A stretch of 52,362 bases of DNA, taken from the NCBI GenBank assembly GCA_905215625.1, contig CAJMQQ010000013.1:1-52362 (forward strand), read 5' to 3'. Every line of letters begins with the position of its first letter. The stretch's first letter is position 1. The translations under genes were made by a program, and so were the position numbers. Below the pieces are notes generated by a model. That model worked only from the letters and a program-made list of their open reading frames with translations, made no database searches and had not been told where the DNA came from. The DNA comes from an uncultured bacterium. GTDB taxonomy: Bacteria; Bacillota; Clostridia; Lachnospirales; Lachnospiraceae. This document shows positions 17,788 to 24,884 of this stretch, piece by piece.

Positions 17788-18209
17788 TATATCATCACCA
17801 CCATTGTAATCTTTGTCCCCACTCCAATCCTGGTATCAATTTCCATGGTATCGGTATATTTTTTCATATTGGGCAGACCCATTCCAGCTCCGAATCCCAA
17901 AGACCGCACTTCATCGGGAGCAGTAGAATATCCTGCCTGCATAGCCAGATCCACATCCGGAATGCCAGGACCTGTATCATCCAGAATCATCCGGATCTGC
18001 TCCGGAGTAATTTCTACTGTAATGGTTCCTCCATTGGCATGGATGACCATGTTGATTTCCCCTTCATACATGGCAATGGCCACCTTCCGGACAGCCTCTG
18101 GATTTACTCCCATTTGTTTCAGCTTTTTCTTTACATCACTGCTGGCTTCCCCTGCCCGTGTAAAATCGTCTCCTGAAATCTCATAATTTAAAACCAGCGC
18201 TTCTTCCAT
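17787..18209 (-). CDS. RsbW/SpoIIAB-like ATP-binding protein (anti-sigma or serine kinase type)
   Basis: A 140-residue HATPase_c protein without a histidine phospho-acceptor. Its N box is EGEINMVIHANGG, its G1 box DDTGPGIPD, and its G2 region GFGAGMGLPNMKKY. It resembles partner-switching kinases that phosphorylate an anti-anti-sigma protein. The start at 18209 is taken because it has a perfect GGAGGAGGTG site and overlaps the preceding gene's stop (ATGA); longer in-frame readings lack this. No STAS protein is in the window, so the partner is unknown. The neighbouring hydrogenase-like sensor and the distant SpoIIE-type phosphatase (43.8 kb) are candidates in one pathway. Confidence 0.85.
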   Translation of the reverse strand: MEEALVLNYEISGDDFTRAGEASSDVKKKLKQMGVNPEAVRKVAIAMYEGEINMVIHANGGTITVEITPEQIRMILDDTGPGIPDVDLAMQAGYSTAPDEVRSLGFGAGMGLPNMKKYTDTMEIDTRIGVGTKITMVVMI

Positions 18210-18562
18210 CAGATCGCACCTCCTCCGAGGCCTGCCTGATACAGCATCCCGCAGGCAGAAAACATCCTGTGTCCAGTGGCAAGTACCACAAGTCCGCTGT
18301 CCTTCGCCATCTGCAGAACTACTTCGTCCGGTTTTTTTCCTCTGACAAAAATAATGCATACAATGTCCAGCATTTCCGCTGTCCGGATTACCTGAGGATT
18401 GCAAAGGCCTGTAAGCAGAATGGAATGATCTTTGGAAAATGCCAGAACATCACTCATCATGTCCGAACCGCAAGCACTTCTTACTTCCTGGTCCAGTCTG
18501 TCCTCTCCTACCAGGACTCTTGCTCCTAATGTCTCCATGGCATCTTTTACTGTCATATCCAA
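18209..18562 (-). CDS. DRTGG-domain protein (first copy)
   Basis: A 117-residue protein, first gene of the regulatory operon. MTVKDAMETLGARVLVGEDRLDQEV forms the N-terminal segment, then GSDMMSDVLAFSKDHSILLTGL, a hydrophobic IVCIIFVRGKKPD strand and SGLVVLATG, the usual single DRTGG layout. It ends with Gly-rich GLGGGAI. The ligand is unknown; family members are seen near hydrogenase and phosphotransacetylase genes. Its stop overlaps the next ATG, and it faces the Hnd hydrogenase operon across a 192-bp regulatory gap. Confidence 0.78.
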   Translation of the reverse strand: MDMTVKDAMETLGARVLVGEDRLDQEVRSACGSDMMSDVLAFSKDHSILLTGLCNPQVIRTAEMLDIVCIIFVRGKKPDEVVLQMAKDSGLVVLATGHRMFSACGMLYQAGLGGGAI

Positions 18563-18577
18563 TCCCCTCTTTCATAT

Positions 18578-18605
18578 GTTATAGTGATGTAAAGTTCTTC
18601 TTCAA
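18578..18605 (-). promoter_or_regulatory. Candidate promoter of the DRTGG/sensor operon
   Basis: On the minus strand TTGAAG (18600-18605), a 16-base spacer and TATAAC (18578-18583), just before the first DRTGG gene. Confidence 0.45.
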
Positions 18606-18681
18606 GAATACCATTATTTTTATGAATTATCAATAAATATTATCCTGGTTAATTTTTCCCATTTTAGAATTTTTGTAGATT

Positions 18682-18703
18682 TTTTATCAAACTTGTGATA
18701 AAA
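18682..18703. promoter_or_regulatory. Operator-like inverted repeat in the Hnd hydrogenase promoter
   Basis: TTTTATCA, six bases, TGATAAAA: a perfect 8-bp inverted repeat. It covers the -35 position of the TATAAT promoter and contains TTGTGAT, a heptamer that also occurs in the promoter palindrome of the second hydrogenase operon. Confidence 0.6.
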
Positions 18704-18716
18704 TATACCCTATAAT
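18688..18716 (+). promoter_or_regulatory. Promoter of the Hnd hydrogenase operon
   Basis: A perfect TATAAT at 18711-18716 is 38 bases before the ATG. The -35 position (18688-18693, CAAACT) is poor and is buried in the inverted repeat, consistent with strong regulation. Confidence 0.6.
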
Positions 18717-18754
18717 GTCCAAACGATTATAAACTTGAATAAGGAGGTTACATA

Positions 18755-19249
18755 ATGGCTTGCAAAAAAACAACTGTCCCATTTTCCGGGACAAAGGAGC
18801 AGGAGGCAGCGCTGAAAGAAACCATTGCCCAGCTCAAAGACACACCAGGTTCCCTTATGCCAATCATGCAGAAGGCCCAGGAAATCTATGGTTATCTTCC
18901 CATTGAAGTACAGACGATGATTTCTGATGAAACAGGGATTCCGCTGGAAAAGGTTTACGGAGTGTCTACCTTCTATGCTCAGTTTGCTTTACAGCCTAAG
19001 GGCAAATACAAAATTTCCGTCTGTCTCGGTACTGCATGCTATGTAAAGGGTTCCGGCAATATTTTCAGCAAACTGGAAGAACTTCTGGGCATTACCAATG
19101 GAGAATGTACTCCTGACGGCAAATTTTCTCTGGATTCCTGCCGGTGCGTAGGCGCCTGCGGTCTAGCTCCCGTTATGATGATTAACGACGAAGTGTACGG
19201 CCGTCTGGTTCCAGACGATATTCCTGGTATTTTAGCAAAATATAATTAA
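18755..19249 (+). CDS. hndA: NuoE-like 2Fe-2S subunit of NADH-dependent [FeFe] hydrogenase
   Basis: A 164-residue subunit (HndA; HydC in trimeric enzymes). It has an N-terminal helical region, then a thioredoxin-like 2Fe-2S domain with ligands in CLGTAC (about 93-98) and CRCVGAC (about 131-137). It should pass electrons between the NuoF-like flavin subunit and the hydrogenase subunit in the cytoplasm. AGGAGG precedes the ATG. First gene of a five-gene plus-strand operon ending at a terminator at 23.85 kb. Confidence 0.93.
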   Translation: MACKKTTVPFSGTKEQEAALKETIAQLKDTPGSLMPIMQKAQEIYGYLPIEVQTMISDETGIPLEKVYGVSTFYAQFALQPKGKYKISVCLGTACYVKGSGNIFSKLEELLGITNGECTPDGKFSLDSCRCVGACGLAPVMMINDEVYGRLVPDDIPGILAKYN

Positions 19250-19253
19250 GCCT

Positions 19254-19811
19254 ATGATGACAGAAATTTCCTTAAATGTCCTGGATGTTTCCGAAAACTC
19301 GACCAGAGCAGGCGCCAGTCTGGTTGCCATTACCGTCGAGGCAGACACTGCCTCCGATACCCTTACCATTACTATAAGTGATGATGGCTGCGGCATGAGT
19401 CCCAGCCAGGCAGCCAATGTGACAGACCCTTTTTTCACCACCCGCACTACCCGTAAAGTAGGATTGGGGATTCCGTTTTTCAAATATGCGGCGGAAAGCA
19501 CCGGAGGGAGCTTTTCCATTGATTCTGCGTTAGGAAAAGGTACTGTGGTGACTGCGGTTTTTGGCCTGTCTCATATTGATCGGATGCCTTTAGGAGACAT
19601 TTCCGGCACGATTCACACATTGATTGTCTACCATCCGGATACGGATTTTGTATATACGTACCGATACAATCAAGAGTCCTTTACCCTGGATACCAGACAA
19701 CTGCGGGAAATCCTGGGGGACGTTCCGTTTGATACTCCGGAAGTCTCTCAGTACATTATGGAATATCTGACAGAAAATAAACAGGAAGTTGACGGCGGAA
19801 ATCTCATCTGA
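19254..19811 (+). CDS. HATPase-domain protein inside the hydrogenase operon
   Basis: A 185-residue protein with a GHKL ATPase fold: N box SLNVLDVSENSTRAGAS (about 6-22), G1 DDGCGM, VGLGIPF and GKGT. It has no dimerisation/phospho-acceptor domain and no sensor. The last 70 or so residues (from about 118) are a separate small domain of unknown function. It is set between HndA and HndB, five bases after the HndA stop, with no good ribosome site of its own, so it is likely translated by coupling. It may be a serine or histidine kinase-like regulator of hydrogenase expression or activity. It is not a known structural subunit. Confidence 0.8.
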   Translation: MMTEISLNVLDVSENSTRAGASLVAITVEADTASDTLTITISDDGCGMSPSQAANVTDPFFTTRTTRKVGLGIPFFKYAAESTGGSFSIDSALGKGTVVTAVFGLSHIDRMPLGDISGTIHTLIVYHPDTDFVYTYRYNQESFTLDTRQLREILGDVPFDTPEVSQYIMEYLTENKQEVDGGNLI

Positions 19812-19861
19812 CCGTCCACAGCAGTTACTGCCAGACAGTAACTACAGATTGGAGGATTACT

Positions 19862-20239
19862 ATGAAAAGCCTTGCTGAATTAAAAGCCATCCGCGATAGG
19901 GTTCAGAGCCAGGTAAGTATGCGTGCCGAGGATCATAACCATATCCGCGTTGTAGTCGGTATGGCAACCTGCGGAATCGCAAGCGGTGCCAGACCGGTTT
20001 TGACCACTCTTGCCAATGCAGTTCAAGAAAAGGGCCTGACTGACAAAGTAGCCGTTACCCAGACCGGATGCATCGGCCTTTGCCAGTATGAGCCGATTGT
20101 GGAAGTAATGGAACCTGGCAAAGATAAAGTTACCTACATCAAAATGAATCCTGACAAAGCCCTTGAAGTGGTTGAGCGCCATTTAATCGGCGGCCATGTG
20201 GTTGAGGATTATACGCTGAATAAAGCGGATATTAAATAA
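19862..20239 (+). CDS. hndB: HndB-like thioredoxin-fold ferredoxin-domain subunit
   Basis: A 125-residue protein in the HndB position of four-subunit NAD(P)H hydrogenases. After a helical N-terminus comes a 2Fe-2S ferredoxin-like fold, GMATCGIASGARPV then QTGCIGLCQYEP. Only three cysteines are visible where the full fold has four: the second of the first pair is replaced. Cluster binding is therefore uncertain or needs another ligand. GGAGGATTACT precedes the ATG. It sits directly before the flavin subunit, 15 bases away. Confidence 0.85.
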   Translation: MKSLAELKAIRDRVQSQVSMRAEDHNHIRVVVGMATCGIASGARPVLTTLANAVQEKGLTDKVAVTQTGCIGLCQYEPIVEVMEPGKDKVTYIKMNPDKALEVVERHLIGGHVVEDYTLNKADIK

Positions 20240-20254
20240 TAAGGAGGAAGCAGA

Positions 20255-22045
20255 ATGTATCGTTCACACGTTTTAGTCTGCGGCGGCACGGGATGTACTT
20301 CCTCCGGCAGCCAGCAGATTATGGAGACTTTAAAGTCTGAAATTGAAAAAAACGGCCTGTCTGATGAAGTAGCCGTTGTACAGACCGGATGCCATGGCCT
20401 CTGCGCCTTAGGCCCTATTATGATTATCTATCCGGACGCCACCTTCTACTCTATGGTAAAAGTAGAAGATATTCCGGAAATTGTTTCCGAACATCTGTTA
20501 AAGGGACGAGTTGTTACCCGTCTCCTTTATAAAGAGACCGTTACTCCTACCGGCAAAATCAAAGCATTGACCGATACGGACTTCTATAAAAAGCAGCATC
20601 GTATTGCCCTGCGCAACTGCGGTATTATCAATCCAGAAGTAATTGACGAATACATTGGTACCGGCGGTTACGAAGCATTAGGAAAAGTTCTGACCCAGAT
20701 GACTCCTGATGAAGTCATCCAGCTTCTGTTAGACAGTGGTTTAAGAGGCCGCGGAGGCGCCGGTTTCCCTACCGGCTTAAAATGGAAATTAGCCCGTCAG
20801 AATGACGCAGATCAGAAATATGTCTGCTGTAACGCCGACGAAGGCGACCCAGGCGCATTTATGGACCGTTCCGTACTGGAAGGCGATCCCCACGCCGTAC
20901 TGGAAGCAATGGCCATTGCCGGTTATGCCATTGGCGCAAATCAGGGTTACATCTACGTCCGTGCAGAGTATCCGATTGCAGTAGAACGTCTGCGCATCGC
21001 CATCGGCCAAGCCCGTGAATACGGACTGTTAGGCAAAAACATTTTTGATACTGGATTTGATTTTGATATTGACCTGCGTCTTGGTGCAGGAGCCTTTGTC
21101 TGCGGCGAAGAGACTGCCCTTATGACTTCTATCGAGGGCAAACGCGGCGAGCCAAGGCCACGTCCTCCGTTCCCAGCACAGAAAGGTTTATTCGGCAAAC
21201 CTTCTATTTTAAATAACGTAGAAACTTATGCCAACATTCCTCAGATTATCTTAAACGGACCGGAATGGTTTGCTTCTATGGGAACCGAAAAATCCAAAGG
21301 TACCAAAGTATTTGCCCTTGGCGGCAAGATTCATAATACCGGCCTGGTAGAGATTCCTATGGGAACCACCCTTCGTGAAGTTATCGAAGAAATCGGCGGC
21401 GGCATTCCTGGCGGCAAGAAATTTAAGGCAGCCCAGACCGGCGGTCCTTCCGGCGGATGTATCCCGTATGAGCACTTTGACATTCCGATTGACTACGACA
21501 ACCTGATTTCCATCGGTTCCATGATGGGTTCCGGCGGTCTCATTGTTATGGACGAAGACGACTGTATGGTAGATATTGCCAAATTCTTCCTGGAATTTAC
21601 CGTTGAAGAATCCTGCGGCAAATGTACTCCATGCCGCATTGGTACCAAACGTATGCTGGAAATCTTAGACAAGATTACCAAGGGTACTGCTACCATGGAA
21701 GATTTGGATAAACTGGAAGAGCTGTGCTACTATGTAAAAGAGAACGCTTTATGCGGACTTGGACAGACGGCTCCCAATCCGGTTCTCTCCACCCTGCGCT
21801 ATTTCCGCGATGAATATGAAGCCCATATCAAAGAAAAACGCTGTCCTGCAGGCGTATGTAAGGCTCTTCTGTCTTACCACATTGACAGGGACAAATGTAA
21901 AGGATGTACTCTGTGCGCCCGCAACTGTCCTGCAGACGCGATTGTCGGATCCGTTAAGAATCCCCACTTTATTGATACGGAAAAATGTATTAAGTGCGGT
22001 ACTTGTATTGAGAAATGTAAATTCGGCGCTATCTATAAGAAATAA
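20255..22045 (+). CDS. hndC: NuoF-like NADH/FMN/Fe-S subunit of [FeFe] hydrogenase
   Basis: A 596-residue subunit (HndC; HydB in bifurcating enzymes) that oxidises or reduces NAD(H) through FMN. In order: an N-terminal thioredoxin-like 2Fe-2S domain with four Cys (VCGGTGC and GCHGLC), a NADH/FMN domain (GRGGAGFPTGLKW, NADEGDPGAF, GAGAFVCGEETAL), SLBB, a NuoF-type 4Fe-4S site ESCGKCTPCRIG, and two C-terminal ferredoxin clusters CKGCTLCARNCP and CIKCGTCIEKC. This domain set is that of the flavin subunit in electron-bifurcating hydrogenases, which use NADH and ferredoxin together. Bifurcation here is inferred, not shown. Confidence 0.94.
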   Translation: MYRSHVLVCGGTGCTSSGSQQIMETLKSEIEKNGLSDEVAVVQTGCHGLCALGPIMIIYPDATFYSMVKVEDIPEIVSEHLLKGRVVTRLLYKETVTPTGKIKALTDTDFYKKQHRIALRNCGIINPEVIDEYIGTGGYEALGKVLTQMTPDEVIQLLLDSGLRGRGGAGFPTGLKWKLARQNDADQKYVCCNADEGDPGAFMDRSVLEGDPHAVLEAMAIAGYAIGANQGYIYVRAEYPIAVERLRIAIGQAREYGLLGKNIFDTGFDFDIDLRLGAGAFVCGEETALMTSIEGKRGEPRPRPPFPAQKGLFGKPSILNNVETYANIPQIILNGPEWFASMGTEKSKGTKVFALGGKIHNTGLVEIPMGTTLREVIEEIGGGIPGGKKFKAAQTGGPSGGCIPYEHFDIPIDYDNLISIGSMMGSGGLIVMDEDDCMVDIAKFFLEFTVEESCGKCTPCRIGTKRMLEILDKITKGTATMEDLDKLEELCYYVKENALCGLGQTAPNPVLSTLRYFRDEYEAHIKEKRCPAGVCKALLSYHIDRDKCKGCTLCARNCPADAIVGSVKNPHFIDTEKCIKCGTCIEKCKFGAIYKK

Positions 22046-22059
22046 GGGAGGAAAGAACT

Positions 22060-23808
22060 ATGGAGAACGTTACGCTTAAAATCAACGGCATGGAAGTCTC
22101 TGCTCCAAAGGGTTCCACCATCCTGGAAGCAGCAAGACTTGCCCACATTGAGATTCCTACCCTGTGTTTCTTAAAGGATATCAATGAAATCGGCGCCTGC
22201 CGTGTCTGTGTTGTAGAAGTAAAGGGAGCCCGTTCCTTAGTGGCTTCCTGTGTATATCCGGTAAACGAGGGAATGGAAGTCTGGACCAATACTCCTAAGG
22301 TATTAGAATCCAGAAAGAAAACTGTACAGCTTCTGCTGTCCAACCATAACCGTTCCTGCTTATCCTGTGTCCGCAGCGGTCACTGCGAGCTTCAGGAACT
22401 GGCTCACAATCTGGGAGTCGAAGACGAAGGCTACTATGACGGCGCAGTTACGCCATCCTGCATTGATGATTCCGCTGCCCATATGATCCGTGACAACAGC
22501 AAGTGTATTCTGTGCCGCCGCTGCTCTGCAGTCTGTGAAAACGTTCAGGGAATCGGCGTTATCGGACCTAATATGCGTGGATTTAATACCCACATCGGTT
22601 CCGCATTTGAAATGGGACTTGGAGAGACCTCCTGCGTATCCTGCGGACAGTGTATTGCAGTCTGTCCTACCGGCGCTCTGACAGAAAAGAGCAATGTGGA
22701 TGATATTTTTGCAGCGATTGCCGATCCGACCAAACACGTAGTTGTCCAGACCGCTCCGGCAGTCCGCGCCGCTCTTGGCGAAGAATTTGGACTTCCTATC
22801 GGAACCAATGTAGAAGGCAAAATGGTCGCTGCACTCCGCCGCTTAGGTTTTAATAAAGTATTTGACACCAACTTCTCTGCTGACTTAACGATTATGGAAG
22901 AGGCTCACGAATTCCTTGATCGTGTTCAAAATGGCGGCGTACTGCCTCTGATTACTTCCTGCTCACCAGGCTGGATTAAATACTGCGAGCACTACTTCCC
23001 GGATATGACAGAAAATCTGTCTTCTTGTAAGTCTCCGCAGCAGATGTTCGGCGCCATCTTAAAGTCCTACTACGCAGCCAAGGAAAATATTCCTGCAAAG
23101 GATATTGTTTCTGTCAGCGTAATGCCTTGTACGGCTAAAAAATTCGAAATCGGACGGGATGATGAAGCTGCCAATGGCGTTCCGGATGTGGATTACAGCA
23201 TGACCACCAGAGAGCTGGCAAGAATGATTAAAAAGGCCGGCATCCGGTTCTTAGACCTTCCAGATGAGACTTTTGACGATCCGTTAGGACGTTCTACCGG
23301 CGCTGCCGTTATCTTCGGTGCTACCGGAGGCGTTATGGAAGCAGCTCTCCGTACAGCAGTGGAAACCTTAACCGGTGAAGAACTTCCATCTGTTGAATTT
23401 ACTGAAGTTCGCGGTACAAAAGGAATCAAAGAAGCAACTTATCACGTTGCCGGCATGGATGTGAAGGTTGCAGTAGCTTCCGGCTTAGGCAATGCAAGAG
23501 ATCTGTTAAATAAGGTGAAATCTGGTGAAGCAGATTACCACTTCATTGAGATTATGGGATGCCCTGGCGGTTGTGTCAACGGCGGCGGACAGCCGCAGCA
23601 GCCCGGTCCGGTACGCAATACTACCGACATCCGCGCGCTGCGCGCACAGGTTCTCTACGACAGCGATAAAGATAACCCAATCCGCAAGTCCCATGAGAAT
23701 CCGGCTATTAAAGAGCTGTACGATACCTATTTAGGAAAACCAGGCAGTCCACTGGCTCATCATCTCCTTCATACTACTTATGTAAAGAGAGAAATAAATC
23801 AGCATTAA
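22060..23808 (+). CDS. hndD: NADH-dependent [FeFe] hydrogenase catalytic subunit
   Basis: A 582-residue catalytic subunit (HndD/HydA, group A type). It starts with a 2Fe-2S plant-type domain (CFLKDINEIGACRVC...C, about 36-64), a His/Cys 4Fe-4S site (HNRSCLSCVRSGHC, 96-109) and two 4Fe-4S sites (CILCRRCSAVC, CVSCGQCIAVCP). The H-cluster loops are L1 TSCSPGW (Cys301), L2 MPCTAKK (Cys357) and L3 MGCPGGCVNGGGQP near 503-516. The TSCSPGW form of L1 is common in multi-subunit NADH-linked enzymes. It should release or take up H2 in the cytoplasm. Maturases HydEFG are not in the window. A terminator follows the stop. Confidence 0.95.
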   Translation: MENVTLKINGMEVSAPKGSTILEAARLAHIEIPTLCFLKDINEIGACRVCVVEVKGARSLVASCVYPVNEGMEVWTNTPKVLESRKKTVQLLLSNHNRSCLSCVRSGHCELQELAHNLGVEDEGYYDGAVTPSCIDDSAAHMIRDNSKCILCRRCSAVCENVQGIGVIGPNMRGFNTHIGSAFEMGLGETSCVSCGQCIAVCPTGALTEKSNVDDIFAAIADPTKHVVVQTAPAVRAALGEEFGLPIGTNVEGKMVAALRRLGFNKVFDTNFSADLTIMEEAHEFLDRVQNGGVLPLITSCSPGWIKYCEHYFPDMTENLSSCKSPQQMFGAILKSYYAAKENIPAKDIVSVSVMPCTAKKFEIGRDDEAANGVPDVDYSMTTRELARMIKKAGIRFLDLPDETFDDPLGRSTGAAVIFGATGGVMEAALRTAVETLTGEELPSVEFTEVRGTKGIKEATYHVAGMDVKVAVASGLGNARDLLNKVKSGEADYHFIEIMGCPGGCVNGGGQPQQPGPVRNTTDIRALRAQVLYDSDKDNPIRKSHENPAIKELYDTYLGKPGSPLAHHLLHTTYVKREINQH

Positions 23809-23823
23809 ACCATATCTGGCAGC

Positions 23824-23854
23824 AAAAAGGGAGTGCACAATGCACTCCCCTTTT
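23824..23854. terminator. Bidirectional terminator after the hydrogenase operon
   Basis: GGGAGTGCA and TGCACTCCC arms with a 3-base loop, flanked by AAAAA and TTTT, so it works in both directions. Confidence 0.9.
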
Positions 23855-23867
23855 CAAATCCGTTATT

Positions 23868-24074
23868 TTATTTATCCGTCCTTGCGAACAGCAGCAGCAA
23901 TACTGCATAAAATACACCTAATATGGCTCCAATTGCCAGTCCGCCAAGAGCGCCAAAAAAAGCGGCCCTCACTCCACCGTCAACTGCTCCCATGAATCCA
24001 AAGAGGAAGGCCAGGCCCAGCATCACGCCTATGGTCGTGCACAGACAGTTTCCCCAATGCTTACTTGTACTCAC
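23868..24074 (-). CDS. Small two-helix membrane protein
   Basis: A 68-residue protein with two hydrophobic helices, TTIGVMLGLAFLFGFMGAV and AFFGALGGLAIGAILGVFYAVLLLLF, separated by DGGVR. The second helix is rich in GxxxG-like spacing. The GTG at 24074 (MSTSKHWG) is preferred because AAGGAG lies at the right distance; the longer reading from 24110 has no such site. It ends beside the hydrogenase terminator. Family and function not recognised. Confidence 0.6.
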   Translation of the reverse strand: MSTSKHWGNCLCTTIGVMLGLAFLFGFMGAVDGGVRAAFFGALGGLAIGAILGVFYAVLLLLFARTDK

Positions 24075-24182
24075 TTGTTTCTCCTTTATAGTGTTTTCCA
24101 ATAGTATCAACGGTTTGTTTTTTATTATACCATGTTGTTTCCCACTATAAAAGCCAGGTTATGTAAAACTTTCGTAAAACTT

Positions 24183-24806
24183 TTATTTCCACAATGCAGT
24201 CAGTACGTGTTCTCCAGTCATGGAAACTGGCGTCGTATCTTTAATTACCGCTCCGCTGTACACCCAGCCATCAAACTGGAATCCCTCTTTTTCCGGAACC
24301 GGAAGTTCTCCATAAGGTTCTCCAAAGGTTACAAAAAAGTCTCCGTCAGGAGCATTTTCGCCAAAGTTTCCCCCATCCAGATCAAACTTTACCAGAACCT
24401 TCGCTGGTTTCCACTGGGCAATCAGGGTCATTTCTCCTTGTACCTTATCTGCGCCAAAACTCCAGGGGTACTCTTCCTCGCCATAAATCCAGCCTTCAAA
24501 CTCATATCCGGGTTTTACTGGATCCTCTGGCTTTTCCACCAATTGTCCATAGCGCAGCTTCTGGCTTTCAATCTCTGTACCTCCGTCTGTCTCGAAGTTG
24601 ACAAAATATCCACCGTTTACCGTAAATACTACAGTTAAAATCACCGTAGCCAGAATCAGCCCCAAAATCAGCTTATCCAGGATCTTGATAGGCACATCTT
24701 TGCTGCCATAAATTCCTCTGCCGAACCACTTTTTCTTAACCGGCGGCTGGCCTTCCTGACCTCCCTCCGGTGTATTTTCCTGCAAATCTGTCTTTTTTTC
24801 TTCCAT
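24183..24806 (-). CDS. Membrane-anchored protein with two InlB B-type repeats
   Basis: A 207-residue protein. A polar N-terminal cytoplasmic part is followed by one membrane helix (about 50-70, LDKLILGLILATVILTVVF) and an extracellular part with two beta-grasp repeats of the List_Bact_rpt family. Each has the hallmark F.DGG... YG... P.K.GY.FEGW (FETDGGTEIES...PVKPGYEFEGW; FDLDGGNFGEN...PEKEGFQFDGW). Such repeats occur on surface proteins and probably mediate binding. The start at 24806 is chosen for its GGAAGGAT site. It lies downstream of mglC but after a strong hairpin, so it is probably only partly co-transcribed. Confidence 0.7.
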   Translation of the reverse strand: MEEKKTDLQENTPEGGQEGQPPVKKKWFGRGIYGSKDVPIKILDKLILGLILATVILTVVFTVNGGYFVNFETDGGTEIESQKLRYGQLVEKPEDPVKPGYEFEGWIYGEEEYPWSFGADKVQGEMTLIAQWKPAKVLVKFDLDGGNFGENAPDGDFFVTFGEPYGELPVPEKEGFQFDGWVYSGAVIKDTTPVSMTGEHVLTALWK

Positions 24807-24831
24807 GTTGTCATCCTTCCGTAAATACATT

Positions 24832-24862
24832 GGGGCCGCCGCATCTATCATGCAGCAGCCCC
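24832..24862 (-). terminator. Strong GC-rich hairpin after mglC
   Basis: Minus-strand GGGGCTGCTGCAT pairs with ATGCGGCGGCCCC over 13 positions with a 5-base loop. It lacks a good T-run, so it may act as a partial terminator or a message stabiliser for mglC. Confidence 0.6.
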
Positions 24863-24884
24863 CTTTGAAAAATACCTCTTCTGA

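Noticed and set aside
17608..18186. Plus-strand open frame opposite the RsbW-like gene
   Set aside because: Antisense shadow spanning two real, tightly coupled genes.
18682..18703. Canonical Fnr or Crp box
   Set aside because: Neither the TTGAT-N4-ATCAA nor the TGTGA-N6-TCACA arrangement is met.
22960..22985. Defective L1 loop (TSCSPGW) in the catalytic hydrogenase
   Set aside because: To my knowledge this variant is common in NADH-linked multi-subunit enzymes, so it is not treated as a lesion.
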